NCBI RefSeq assembly: GCF_954871325.1 | Contig: NC_088777.1 | Coordinates: 620,001-684,000 of the forward strand | Direction of reading: 5' to 3' | Source of the DNA: Gordionus sp. m RMFG-2023 | Taxonomy: Eukaryota > Nematomorpha > Gordioida > Chordodea > Parachordodidae | DNA: 64,000 nt | Part shown: piece after piece, positions 1 to 10,966 of the stretch | Layout of the letters: each line of letters begins with the position of its first letter | Numbering within the stretch: the first letter of the stretch is position 1 | Notes under the pieces: generated by a model | Seen by the model: the letters and a program-made list of their open reading frames with translations, nothing else | Told to the model about the DNA's origin: nothing | The model's database searches: none | Made by a program: the position numbers and the translations under genes

Positions 1-339
1 AAATGTGCTTATAAAAAAATAACATCAAAAAGGAAAAATCAAAGAAGATTTTATTTTTCAAAAAACAATTTTTTTATTTAATTTTTGAATAAGTGTTAAA
101 CCCCTGCTTTCGATGTTATTTTCCTGAACTAATTAATCATTATTTTTCAAGATTTTTGGACAAGGATTCAAAAGGAACATGAGCCGTTAAGCCCAGAACC
201 TAACCAGAACCTGAACTGAACCGTTAAAAATATCTCTGAAGCGATTTGAACTTTTTAAATATTTTAAATCTTATAAAAGATGACTAATTATTTAGTTTTA
301 CAGATAAGTTATCGTATATTATTTTTAGATACTTTTAAT

Positions 340-432
340 GAGAAAAATAAAATTTTAGTGCTGACACTACTTCTATATGCTAACACCCGGAGCATATAGA
401 AGTAGTGTCAGCACTAAAATTTTATTTTTCTC
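340..432. repeat. Perfect 42-bp inverted repeat (hairpin), 9-nt loop
   Basis: Left arm 340-381 and right arm 391-432 are exact reverse complements; the loop is AACACCCGG. No mismatch occurs in 42 bp, so it is either very young or kept by selection or gene conversion. As RNA it would fold into a long pre-miRNA-like hairpin. It could equally be a small fold-back transposon. I see no second copy in this window. Confidence 0.95.
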
Positions 433-1299
433 CTTATATATACAAATATATATATATAATTTTACTGGGGAGTATCTTAAAAAAACATTTTAATTGGCAA
501 ATATTATTTTAATAAGAGAAATAAAAATAAATTTTTTAAAAAAAATATTCTAAAGCGAATTTTGTATGGCGAAAAAGATCTGAATCAGCTTTTAAAGGGT
601 AAAACCTAAAGCCAACATGACTCGTAAACCGTTATTTTAACTTAAGCCGGAACCGGAAATACCTAATCTTTGGATTTTCCCAAATTATTTGAATCGTTTT
701 TAACCGCTTACCGATCTATTTTACATTCCATCAAGTTCCGCTTCAATCGAGTTCGAATAGGGAGGGGATCTATCTTGAAAAAAAATAATATATATTTCTA
801 TACGCACTTACCTTTTCGCGGGATATTATAAAATTCGGCGCCTTTTAAATATATCCTCTAAGAGAGAGAGAGAGTGCAGTGCGGTTTATTAAAAGATTTC
901 AAAATAAAATTTTAACGATTATATAAGGGGCGTGAGTTGAATAACAGTATTTCATAAAACTGGACGGTAGGTGGATGCGTCGGGAGCAAAAAATCCTAAA
1001 ATACATACCGCAAAATTAAATATTATAGTAGAAACTATATGTTAGCGTATTTAAAAAAATCGGATTTTTCCGGAAATGTATTCTAATCATGTTTGGAATA
1101 CTCATCTTGTAGACAATACAGCTGTTAACTTTCGAGTCATTTTCATATTTAAAATATTCATGGAAAATCTAATTTAAAAGTTCGTGGAAAAATACTGCAG
1201 AAATGTCATAAGGTAGGTAGTTTCAAACATGATGAAACCTGCTTTTCCGGTAAAATCAAGATTTTCTAAAAAAAAATTTAAAATAAACGGCTCAAAAAA

Positions 1300-1303
1300 A
1301 ATT

Positions 1304-1347
<44 letters not shown>

Positions 1348-1348
1348 T
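1300..1348. repeat. (TTTC)n microsatellite
   Basis: About twelve TTTC units followed by a short TA-rich run. Related short tracts lie at 2966-3003 and, on the other strand, 62852-62912. Confidence 0.95.
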
Positions 1349-1899
1349 ACATATATTATATATATATATTAAAAATATTGTTTCGATCACGCAAAAAAAT
1401 TCAACTATTTATTTTATAAACTATAAATATTAGAATAATCTATTCTTACAAATCATATAAATATTATCCTAATAATCATAATAATAAGTGATATAACACT
1501 TATTATAATATTTAGGAGAGAAATGAAAGCTAATATTACAATAATAATATCGAAATTCACTGGTATATTTTGATGATATTTTAATGAAAAAAGCTCAAAT
1601 TATATTATATATATGTATAATTCATGTTTATAAAATAAAATAATAATATATATTATGGTAATATAATTTGATAAATGCAAAAAAACTTAATTTATTTTAT
1701 TTTAAAAATTATGACACTATAATAACTTTAGATATTTTTTAAAATAATTCGCTCCCCGCTATCATAGTTCAGCGAATCTTTTATAACGCGGATCACCTTA
1801 TTATAATATATATCGAGATGGATAGATAAATAAATAGTTTATAAAGCAAACATAAAAAATCAATAAAATAATGGTATAAATAATTGCTAAGATAGTAAA

Positions 1900-2080
1900 T
1901 AGTGTTGTTAAAACTCAATATTTAATCCAGAATAGTATTACTCAAGCCTGAAGATTTTGCTTGTAGAAGGAACTTAGGCTTGGGACATCCATTAGCGAAA
2001 TCTCGAGACTTAGGCAATATTTTTCTGGCGAAAATCTTGAGTTCGCCGTTTTTGAAAATAGGCTCACGTAGTAAATGTAA
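1900..2080. mobile_element. Partial hAT-type MITE of the TAGTGTTGTTAAA family
   Basis: It starts with TAGTGTTGTTAAA and contains the family core (GCCTGAAGATTTTGCT, then AATCTCGAGACTTAGGCAATATTTTT as two halves of a palindrome). The right terminus is decayed. A second, weaker copy of the same core runs from about 2470 to 2630. No coding potential. Confidence 0.7.
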
Positions 2081-3246
2081 GATTAATTTAGGAAAATTTT
2101 GTGCCAAAATTTTTTTTAACAATCGGAACTCCCTATTTTTAATCTTTATAATGGGAGAGATGCTAAGATTATGGAAGATAGGGAAATGCCAGAAAAAATT
2201 TTTTTAAATGACATACCCCCCCCCCCCCCCCACCACCCCCATTTTGAAAAATTTTATAAGAAATATAGAAGGTCAACCATGAGATATACCTATAAAAAAA
2301 ATAGAATCCCTGCAAAAGAAAGAAAGGGGAGAATTAATAAAATTCTTCTCCATGGAAGATTCCAGAAGTAATTATTAATTTTGTAGTCGTTCCAACCTGG
2401 GTAAAAACCTGGAACATCGCCAATTAAAGGGAGAAGTAAATATTAAGAGTATAAAAGTTATGTACTGTTAAACAGCTGATTATTTAAATAGGAGCGCTCA
2501 TTATTTTAGCCAGAAAAAATATCGCCCTAAGCCTGGAGATTTCCGCTGACAGAAGTCCAAACCTTTGTGCCCCCCCCCTGAAGCAAAATCTTCAGACTCG
2601 AGTAAATATTCTTTCTGGATAAAATAAAGAAATCGGCCTTAAATCGAAACGTTTAAACGATACTCAATAAATGGGTATTCTCTATCATAAAGTGATTGGC
2701 AGGTGCCAACCCCCGCCCCTCCCCACATTTAGTGGATGATCAAATTTCCAAAAAAATAAATTTTTTAAAATATAAATATATAATAAAAAAAATAAAGGTG
2801 TCTGATTTGTGTTTTACCATATTCCTTTTAGAGAGTTTACCAAACTGTCAAATATATAAATGCTACAGTCAATCAAGATTTATTTTTATTTCTCTTCTAC
2901 CTTACGGGGAATAATTACTTCTTTTCTTTTGAAACCCTCTTTCTTCATTTGCAACTTTCTTTCTCTCATTAATTTCTTTCTTTCTTTCTTTCTTTCTTTC
3001 TTTTTCCATCTTTCTTTTGTAATTTGACCTGTAAGAACCGAACCTTAATTTAATTATTTTCTCTTATAAACGCCAACCGGAAATTATACCCCCTTTTTTT
3101 TAGAATCTAAATATTTTCAAAAAGTATCTGCAAATATATTCCGCTTATTAATTGTAGCGTTTACGTCAGTTAAAAAAAACTAAGCTAAACCCGATAATAT
3201 TTTTTTGAAAGGTTTTAAGTGCGCGTATGGGGCTATAAGGTCCATG

Positions 3247-6200
3247 TCAATCAAGACTCGGAAACTTTGGAAGCGCTCTTTAATAAGATTTTAAAAAAAT
3301 GTCTTTATAAGACAAATATATAAAACCTCTTTGAAAGACTTGAAGTCGAGCCGTGCTATTAGCTTGCCCATATTTATTGATCCCAAAACAGGTGTACTCG
3401 CCATCGTCAGATTCCACTAGGCCCTGAATCTGCAACCAGGAAGTTACTTGGTACTTTTCTGGGCCGCCTCTAGCCAACACCGCTACATGGTTATCATCGC
3501 CTTGAAATTCAAATGGTAAATTTAAATAAAAGAAAATATATATTATTATCATAGATAGAACTTTGAGAACGAAAAGGTCACCAATTTTTTAATAAAAATT
3601 AGGTTTTATTTTTTTTTAGGTAGGGATTAAACATATTAAATAATACATATATCTTTGCCCAAAAATAATATTATTGGCCGAATGATATATTTCAGAGACC
3701 GGTATCATTTGCACGGCATGGCTAGGTCCGGGTACACGGGCCGGGCCTGCAGGTCTCTTGATATATTTGAATGCTAGAAAAGATACTGAATACAATTTTA
3801 AATAAAAATCCTACAGATAAACAAATAAATCTCCTAGAAAAATTTACGAAGCTATCCGTCTATAGAATTCTCCCTAAAACCCATATTAGTTGAACAAGTA
3901 TATACATACGCCAGGCGCCTTTATATTTAATGTAACACTTTCCAAAATAACGGAATTTGGAATTTTTACTTAAAAAAAAATTAATTTATTATAATATCCA
4001 AATTGATTATTAAAAACTTGCAATTTTTTTAAAAAAAAATTATATCTAACATAACATAATTTAATATATAAAATCCTTTGAAATATATAAATAAATTAAT
4101 AAGTTCGAATGGAAAAAAATGACTTAATTTTTTAAAATGGTACAATTATAAATTTATGGTAGAATAGAGCAAGAGCTCTAATTATTAAGATATTTAATCT
4201 GGTCTTAACTAGGTAAGGATACGATCAATCCGTTTGATCCATGGAAATTCCACTCGACAACCGGTATGGGATAGCCCTTCACTTCGCAAATCAGCGCCAC
4301 CTGAGAACCCGTTTCATTGTAAACATTCTCCGGCCCTGTGTGTATCCATGGAGCTTGAAGAAAAAAATATAATGTATAATTTTTTAGATAACGTAGCTAT
4401 AGGAGCTTCATTTTCTTTTTTTTTTTTTAAAACCGGGCTCGGCCCGGATTCTAGGTCATGACCTGAGTTTTCGGTTTTAAAAACCGGGTCGGTCCCGGAA
4501 ATCAATTTTAACTCTAAAATCGAGGAGAGAAGATCAAAATCCCTCGCAAATCAGAGTATGATTCTCTTGACTTTTTACCATTCCATTATTTTTAAAAGGC
4601 GTAAGTCCTTAAAATATATAACACAATATTGAATTACATAACAATATCCTGAAGAAGAAAATACGATAAGTGGGATCATTGTGAGTCAAACATTATAAGA
4701 AATTATTTTTTAAAAAAAATTTCAAAATAAATTAAATATATATAAATAAAATAAATTTTTAAAAAAGAAAGTTAAGAAAAAATAAATAAAATTAAAGATG
4801 AGAAGTAAAAAAAATATGAAAAAAATTAAAATTAAAGATGAAAATTAAATATTTGCGAAAAAAAAATAATTTTATTAAAAATCCTTATCACGGTGTTTAA
4901 GAAATTGACAAGAAATATAAGGAAAAGTAAAATTAAGAATCAGTGGACAAAGAAAAAAAATTATTTAAAGGAAAAGTGGAAATTAGAGGGATTGAGAAGA
5001 GCTGCTCCCAACACTTATCGAAAAAAAGATTGACAGTATTCGACAACCCTACAATGACATACAATAATACACTAGGACTGACGATCCATTCATTAAAAGT
5101 GTACATCAACGAAAAACAGCTGGGGACGCCATTTTGGTTACCCGTCATCATTATTAAGAAATTTTTAAAACGAGAGCCCAATTTATTCCTATATCTGATT
5201 TGAGGCAAATTTGCCTGATCATCGAGATAATTTAAGAACAAAATGGCGAGCCCAGCTGATTTGCATTCAAACGACGATTTCATATTGCATTTATTATGAA
5301 TGCATGGTCAGTCTAGGTATCCATTATATGTCATTAAACTATAACAATGTTTAGCTTCTAAAATATATCTATCCACAAGAAAAATAATTCGTACAAAAAA
5401 AAGTGAGCGAGTCATAATTTATCTAAAATTACCGCTCTGGCATGGTCCCCTGAAAGAAACCTTGATCTTTTCGTGATCTCTGTAGGCGTCCTCCATGAGT
5501 TTGCACAGATTGTCGTAGGTCTTTTCGTTCGATCCGCAGAGCGTTTCCGTGTGGCGGCATTTGCAAAGATATTGAGGCTCTCCGAGCACTGCCCGACCTT
5601 CTCGCAGTAAGGGGTTCGCGAAATCGGGCACTACGTCTTCTCTTTAAAAAAGTAAACACATCATCGATAATTTATCAGCGTATAATTGACGGAACGGAAA
5701 TGGGAGGTGGGGTGAAAAGGGGACCGGAAATACCCTCGCCCTCCATTGAAGATTCATAGTTTCCGTAATTCGTTAAGAAAATAAAAATGATGGACACCCC
5801 TTCGATCAAAAAAAAAAATTATCTATCCTGTCTGTTATCTTTCCTAAATTCTATTTTAATTGTAAATGATGATTTTTATTAGAGATCCATAGAAGTGGGC
5901 CAGGGCGGTCTAAGCGGACTTCGGGCCGGTTATTTTAAAAAACATCGAGTTCGGGTTGGGTCGGGCCTAATATTTTTTAAAATTAAATTTATCAATTTTT
6001 TATGTTGAATTTTTTAAGGTAAAATAAAAATATGTGATTTTATTTATAGAAACTAGGCGCCATATGATATATATATCTCTTAATTTTGAGTAATTATGAT
6101 ATTTTCAAAAAAAGGAATTAATTACCGTAATTCAAATAAATTCGTCGAAAAATTTGAATCCTTTGATCTTTAAATTTTTATAAGAGCAAATTCTCTCCTC

Positions 6201-7555
6201 ATACGAATACAAGTATTAAATAACTTCCCCAAATGTGAGATTTGCTTCTTAATTTGCCCAAAAAACGTGGATGGTCCTCTTATTTATTTAATTATTTCCC
6301 ATTCTTTTATCCCAGTTAGATGGGCTCTTACGAGAGAACCAAGCGTTGCTCTGTTATATATATATCTTTGATATACATATGACATTTTAGGGCTAGTGAG
6401 CTTAATATCAGGTATCACGTATAATCCCTTTAGACATGACAACAGAGACGAGATGACACATCCGATGCAGATGATTACTAATTGTGATTATAATGACACC
6501 GTTGATAAACTAAAATGTATTTATTTAAGGCGTACGAGAAACATGGTTCCAAAGCTTAGCTCTCGAAAAATTCGTTAAACTAAATTTTAAGTTAGAATGG
6601 ACATGCACTTCCTACGACATTTATGACAAAATTCATTGACAGGGAAAACAAAATTTTTTAAAAAAAACAAAATAAAATAAAAAAGAAAAATTAAAATTAA
6701 AAAAATGATACAAAATTGAAGAGATAGATCGCAAACAAAAAAAATTTGAAAAAATAAATAAACCGAATATTTAAAGAAAAAATAACATTCCCATAGGATA
6801 ATTAATTAAAATGACAACAAAATAAAATATCATAAATTTTTATAAAAGATTTTCCTATTTTGGGCGGGAATTCTCTTTTAACCCTTTTCCTTTTTCCTAC
6901 GGGACATTTCCGTTTTCGATCGGATTTTATTGATTGGGACCTTCCCTTTCGTTTGAATACGAAGTATAATTTTTTTTTTTAAAGTGTAAAAGTTAAAATC
7001 AAAAATTATTTTATAAAAGTATGTAACCACCCCCGAGACCGACTAAGAGAGCGGGCGCGGACCTAAAACCCTCCGCTAAAAATGTATGCGATGAAAAAAC
7101 TAATAATTCTAAAAAAAAGAGAAATTAAATTTAAATATAAACCTCAAAACGCAATCCAAATCTTCGCCGCACGTACCGAGATGCTTCTTCCTGCCGAGAA
7201 TATTATGATGATCGGGGTAGGGGTGCGATGGCCCCTCGCACATCTGCCCTTCCTTTTGGGCGCACACGAAGCAGCAGCCGCAATGATCCCGAGTGATTCC
7301 CGCCTCGCACTTTTCGGGTCTGGGGCATCTGTCGAAAAAGCAATGGCCGCATACGTCCTCATCGCCGACCAGTTCCTTGGGATGGCTTTCTTGGTTACGT
7401 TGGTTGGAGGAGGAGAAGGAAGACAGGAAATCGGGTGGTAGCGGTGGGTATTCGACGTTGGGATTGGGATCGAAATCGTAGGACGAATCCTGTGAGAGCG
7501 CCACGCCGAAGGCCAAGCAAACTAAACAGAGCAGCGAATTGGGATAGCGTAGCAT
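3247..7555 (-). CDS. IGFBP7-like secreted protein: IGFBP, Kazal and Ig domains (complete, five exons)
   Basis: Secreted protein expected to bind growth factors or matrix, like vertebrate IGFBP7/IGFBP-rP1. Coding exons: 7143-7555, 5433-5641, 4210-4353, 3327-3500 and 3247-3275. All junctions are GT/AG and phases agree, giving about 322 residues. Residues 1-21 ([20 protein letters not shown]) are a signal peptide, followed by an acidic Pro/Ser linker. The IGFBP N-domain contains [10 protein letters not shown], close to the family GCGCCxxC motif. Exon 2 is a Kazal fold ([12 protein letters not shown], closing FRGPC). Exons 3-4 form one Ig domain with both cysteines, the core Trp (VVEWNF) and DDGEYTCFG. 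The stretch [12 protein letters not shown] is close to IGFBP7, which supports orthology. The start is the ATG at 7555. Introns are 1501, 1079, 709 and 51 nt; intron 2 holds a MITE. The last exon (ending KFPSLD) is the least certain part. Confidence 0.92.
3686..3770. mobile_element. Fragment of GC-rich hAT-type MITE (GGCCCGGCC family)
   Basis: It opens with CAGAGACCGGTATCATTTGC and closes with GGGCCGGGCCTGCAGGTCTC, so the ends are inverted. It is much more GC-rich than its flanks and lies in intron 3 of the IGFBP7-like gene region. Relatives recur across the window (see the copies at 10592, 14870, 51659 and 56010). Confidence 0.65.
5053..5335. mobile_element. Palindromic MITE with AATGACATA ends
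   Basis: The ends are AATGACATA at 5053 and TATGTCATT at 5335. The inverted similarity continues inward through CTAGGACTGAC / GTCAGTCTAG and an inner pair around CAGCTGGGGACGCCATTTTG. It lies in intron 2 of the IGFBP7-like gene. A second copy is at about 55488-55800. Open frames across it are palindrome artefacts. Confidence 0.85.
5880..7080. other. Intron 1 of the IGFBP7-like gene: AT-rich, one decayed GC-rich MITE
   Basis: A short GC-rich block near 5890-5970 belongs to the GGCCCGG repeat family. A 60-codon frame at 6396-6578 looks coding in composition but has no recognisable domain or splice partner. Nothing else is supported. Confidence 0.5.
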
Positions 7556-8740
7556 CAAAATTTTCTTTTAAAAAATTTCAAATATACTTCTTTTTTTTAA
7601 AAAAAAACCTAAATTTAGTTTTAATAAAATTTAAAAAAAAAAACTTAATAATAATAATAATAAGATTTTCGCTATGCAAGATGATGATATTTGATGTGCA
7701 TTTGAATTCATCTGTTCTTTTATTTATTTATTTTCCCTTTCTTCTTTTTTTCATTGAAAAATAAAGTTTTTATTTTTTTATTTATTTACTTTTTCCGATT
7801 TTTCCAGATTTTAATTCCTCCTTCATGGAAGAATAGGAAAAGCAAAAAAAAGAATCATGAAAACATATGGTTTTTAAAAAAAATTAAAATTAAAAAATAT
7901 GTGTATTTTTTTTCTATAATTAAATTTAAAAAAATAAAATTTGTTTTTAATTTATTATTTTTTATTGAATATTAAACCAATCAGATTTTCCTTCAATTTT
8001 GACCTACCCCCTTTTGGGCCCGGTCCAAATCAGCTGTAAAAATTTTTTTTTTAAACATATGTTTGGCAGATCCAAAACCAAAAGTTATTTTTTCTGTAAT
8101 TCTATTCGATATCCGAAACAAAATTTTATTTTAGGGATCGTTCCTCCCCATTCCAATCTCCCCCGTTCCTAAATTTGCCTTTAAAATGAATTCAATACAA
8201 AATAATGCATAATAGAAATAATTTTATTTCTTCAAATTTATATTTAAAAATAAATGAATATATAATTTAAAATTTTGGTCGAGGCTTTATTAAGGTTATA
8301 ATCCAAATTAAAATTTCTAATATAGATCCTATTCCTAGAGATGAGTGGAGTGGTTGAAAATTATTTTTTTTAAAAATTATTTAATCGTATTCTTGTTATC
8401 ATTTCTTTTCTCCGATATTCCAATCATTTCGGTTAAGCCTATTCAAAAACGAATCAAATAATTCGTGTTCGGTTCTTTTAAAAGAACGAATAGTAATTTA
8501 TTCGACCAAACACTATTCGATAATACGAATAATTAGCTATCCGATGATCCGAATATGTGCCTATTTGTAAGTCTCCTTCTAAACAATGATGGGGGAGTGA
8601 GACTTGAGGAGGACTACTTTAATTAAAGCCAGGGGGGCAAATGGCTATTCTCGCGAAGCTTTAATAATGAAACTGAATTATTGATTTAGGAATCAAAGAA
8701 TATCCCTATCATGAATTTTTTTAAAATTTTGAATTAGTCG
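7556..8740. other. Upstream region of the IGFBP7-like gene, no gene seen
   Basis: Very AT-rich with long A and T runs. The first part presumably holds the promoter and 5' UTR of the minus-strand gene, but I see no clear core promoter element. Confidence 0.4.
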
Positions 8741-9960
8741 TAGAACCATTTAACAACACTATTATTCTATACTATAAGTAGAACATCGCTTTATCACCAA
8801 CATTTTATACAAAAATTTAATTTCGATAAATGTAGTTGTCCCTATTTGAAAATGCCTATATACATTTTTAGTATTGAAATTTAGATATTTTCAATCAAAA
8901 AAATTAGTTGGTTAAAAATAAATGTTCGTAAAATTATTAAAGGGTTATGGGACCTATTAGCTTTACTCCGATATTACGATCTAGAATTAGAATTTTATGG
9001 TGATATCTTTTAAAATATTAAACTATATTACATGCTTATATTTTTATAAAAGAATATCGATTAAATTTCGATAAGGCAAATCATACTATATATAATTTAG
9101 GACACAGTTTTGAAGATGCGAGAGGTTTTGTTGTAAATTGTTCATAACGAATTTTGTCAAACTTAGATCATTTGGAATAGATGTCTGCATTGGGCAGATT
9201 TTTAACCCGCCAAGCCCACGCCCGCTCTGATGGACGTGGTCGGGGTTTTTTTTGAATATTTTTAACGTTTGGCGGGTGGCGGAATGGGGGTTAAACAAAA
9301 TTTATATATAAATGGGTGACAGGGCGGGTAAGATTTTTAAAAAAAATATATAAATGGGTGAGAGGGTCGATTTACAAATATTTAAAACAACGAGTGAGCG
9401 GGCTTTTTGGCTAAAAACCGGCTAAAAACCGGCCCATTGCAGACCTCTAGTTTAGAGTTAGCGGTCCATATGTTCATACGACTTGATTTTACGTGAATCT
9501 TATTCCAGAATGTAGCGACTATTATCAGGCTCGTAAATCGATCTTTTTTTTTATAATGATCGAATCCCGATCAAGATCTTGTCAAAAAAAAAAAAAAAGG
9601 GGAACTAAATCCAGGATCTCGATCCTTTTCTTTAAAACATGGATAAAGAAAAAGTATCGCGATCACAATCAAGATCCTTTTTCTTTATTTTATAAATTGT
9701 TGAAAAAAATAATTTTTTTTTTGATGCTTTATGCAGAATTTACTAATATAAAAAAATAAAAATAAATGTAATATAAATTCGTGCGATAGAATAATATTTA
9801 CAATTAAGCTCGGCTCGGGTACCCGAACCGGGCCGGGCCCTATAATCCTGGCCGGGCCGTGGAAATAGTACCTCTGCATCTGATTTATTGTAAATTAAAG
9901 CGCCATTTTTGTTTACACTAAAAAAGACTCCATCTTGCGGATACATTTTTATTACTTTAT
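8740..9960. repeat. Diverged segmental duplication, copy 1 (partner 12490-13290)
   Basis: Shared blocks in the same order as the partner include CAAATCATACTAT, GTCAAACTTAGATCATTT, the GATCxxGATCC-rich stretch and TCCATCTTGCGGATA near the end. Copy 1 carries an extra block at about 9180-9455 that copy 2 lacks. Confidence 0.75.
9180..9455. mobile_element. hAT-type MITE with GGTCTGCA ends, inserted in the segmental duplication
   Basis: The left end is close to AGATGTCTGCATTGGGC and the right end GGCCCATTGCAGACCTCTAG, an inverted pair resembling the hAT terminus CARGGGTCGGCAA. The interior is rich in CCCGCC/GGCGGG. The partner duplication lacks it, which gives an empty site. A related end lies at 12490 and another at 29440. 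Confidence 0.7.
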
Positions 9961-10169
9961 CTTCCAATTTATATTATTAATTATTATAATTATTTTCATT
10001 ATTATTATAAAAATTGTTGGTTAAATGATTAATTTTCTTACTTTCATTAATTAAAAAAAAAAAAAACTAATAAACGGGCATGATATCGATATGTAAACTA
10101 AAATATATCGTATATTAAATTTTCTTTTTACCCATTTCATCCCAATAATTGAGAATATCGATTGGAGGA

Positions 10170-10225
10170 GCCGACAGCATTAGACTGAAAATGTAAAGGT
10201 CCTGGTTTCGTTCTCTTCGGCACCA
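10170..10225 (+). pseudogene. tRNA-Phe(GAA) relic lacking the D arm, with 3' CCA
   Basis: It starts GCCGA and ends TTCGGCACCA, so the acceptor stem pairs. The middle, AGCATTAGACTGAAAATGTA then AAGGTCC, matches the anticodon arm of animal tRNA-Phe, with GAA in the loop. About 18 nt covering the D arm are missing and the T arm is altered. Nuclear animal tRNA genes do not encode CCA, so this looks like a reverse-transcribed or SINE-borne copy rather than an active gene. Confidence 0.85.
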
Positions 10226-10413
10226 ATTGTTACAAATTGGAAAGGAATTGTAATTATTAACTGTAATTACACCTTTCGTAATTTTTTTTTATTAATTAAT
10301 TAAGCAACAATTGTAGTATATAAAAATTAAACCAGAATAAACGAATTTATATCGTATATTAAATTTTCTTTTTACCCATTTCATCCCAATAATTGAGAAT
10401 ATCGATTGGAGGA

Positions 10414-10469
10414 GCCGACAGCATTAGACTGAAAATGTAAAGGTCCTGGTTTCGTTCTCTTCGGCACCA
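10414..10469 (+). pseudogene. Second copy of the tRNA-Phe relic
   Basis: Identical to the segment 244 bp upstream, carried by the second tandem unit. Same missing D arm, GAA anticodon and CCA end. Confidence 0.85.
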
Positions 10470-10591
10470 ATTGTTACAAATTGGAAAGGAATTGTAATTA
10501 TTAACTGTAATTACACCTTTCGTAATTTTTTTTTATTAATTAATTAAGCAACAATTGTAGTATATAAAAATTAAACCAGAATAAACGAATA

Positions 10592-10728
10592 AACTGCAGG
10601 CCCGGCCCCCGGGCATTATATTTTAAAACCAAATATTTGCAATCGCCAAAAATATAATAAAATATATTTTTTAAAAACGCTGGCCGGGCCTTAAAAATGG
10701 GGCCTCTGCAGGTCTCTGCAAAATTACC
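10592..10728. mobile_element. Short GC-rich hAT-type MITE
   Basis: It runs from CTGCAGGCCCGGCCCCCGGG to GGCCTCTGCAGGTCTCTGCA. The AT-rich centre carries AAATATTTGCAATCGCC, the reverse complement of the family core GGCGATTTCAAATAT seen in other copies. Confidence 0.7.
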
Positions 10729-10966
10729 AGAACAACTAATATTTTTAATTGTTATTATAAAAATTTCGCTCCCTTTGATACAATATATCTCAAATTACTT
10801 TAATAAATTTCGAAGGGAATAGGAGGTAAAAATGAGTGGAGGGAGTGGTAATATCCTTATTGGCTTGGGGGGGGGGGGTTCTAGAAACTTCCTGTCACAT
10901 GTCAAAAACATATGAATAAGCATACAATTTTCTTTTTTTTTTAAATGGCAAAACCCTTATCATTAC

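Larger units (their letters stand above)
10104..10590. repeat. 244-bp unit present twice in tandem, essentially identical
   Basis: Unit 1 runs 10104-10347 and unit 2 10348-10590. I see no difference between them beyond the boundary bases, so the duplication is recent. Each unit contains one tRNA-Phe-derived segment. Confidence 0.95.

Noticed and set aside
4933-5283. 116-codon minus-strand frame in intron 2 of the IGFBP7-like gene
   Set aside because: It runs across the palindromic AATGACATA MITE; chance opening.
7082-7441. 119-codon plus-strand frame over exon 1 of the IGFBP7-like gene
   Set aside because: Antisense shadow of the cysteine-rich exon; no domain and no splice context.
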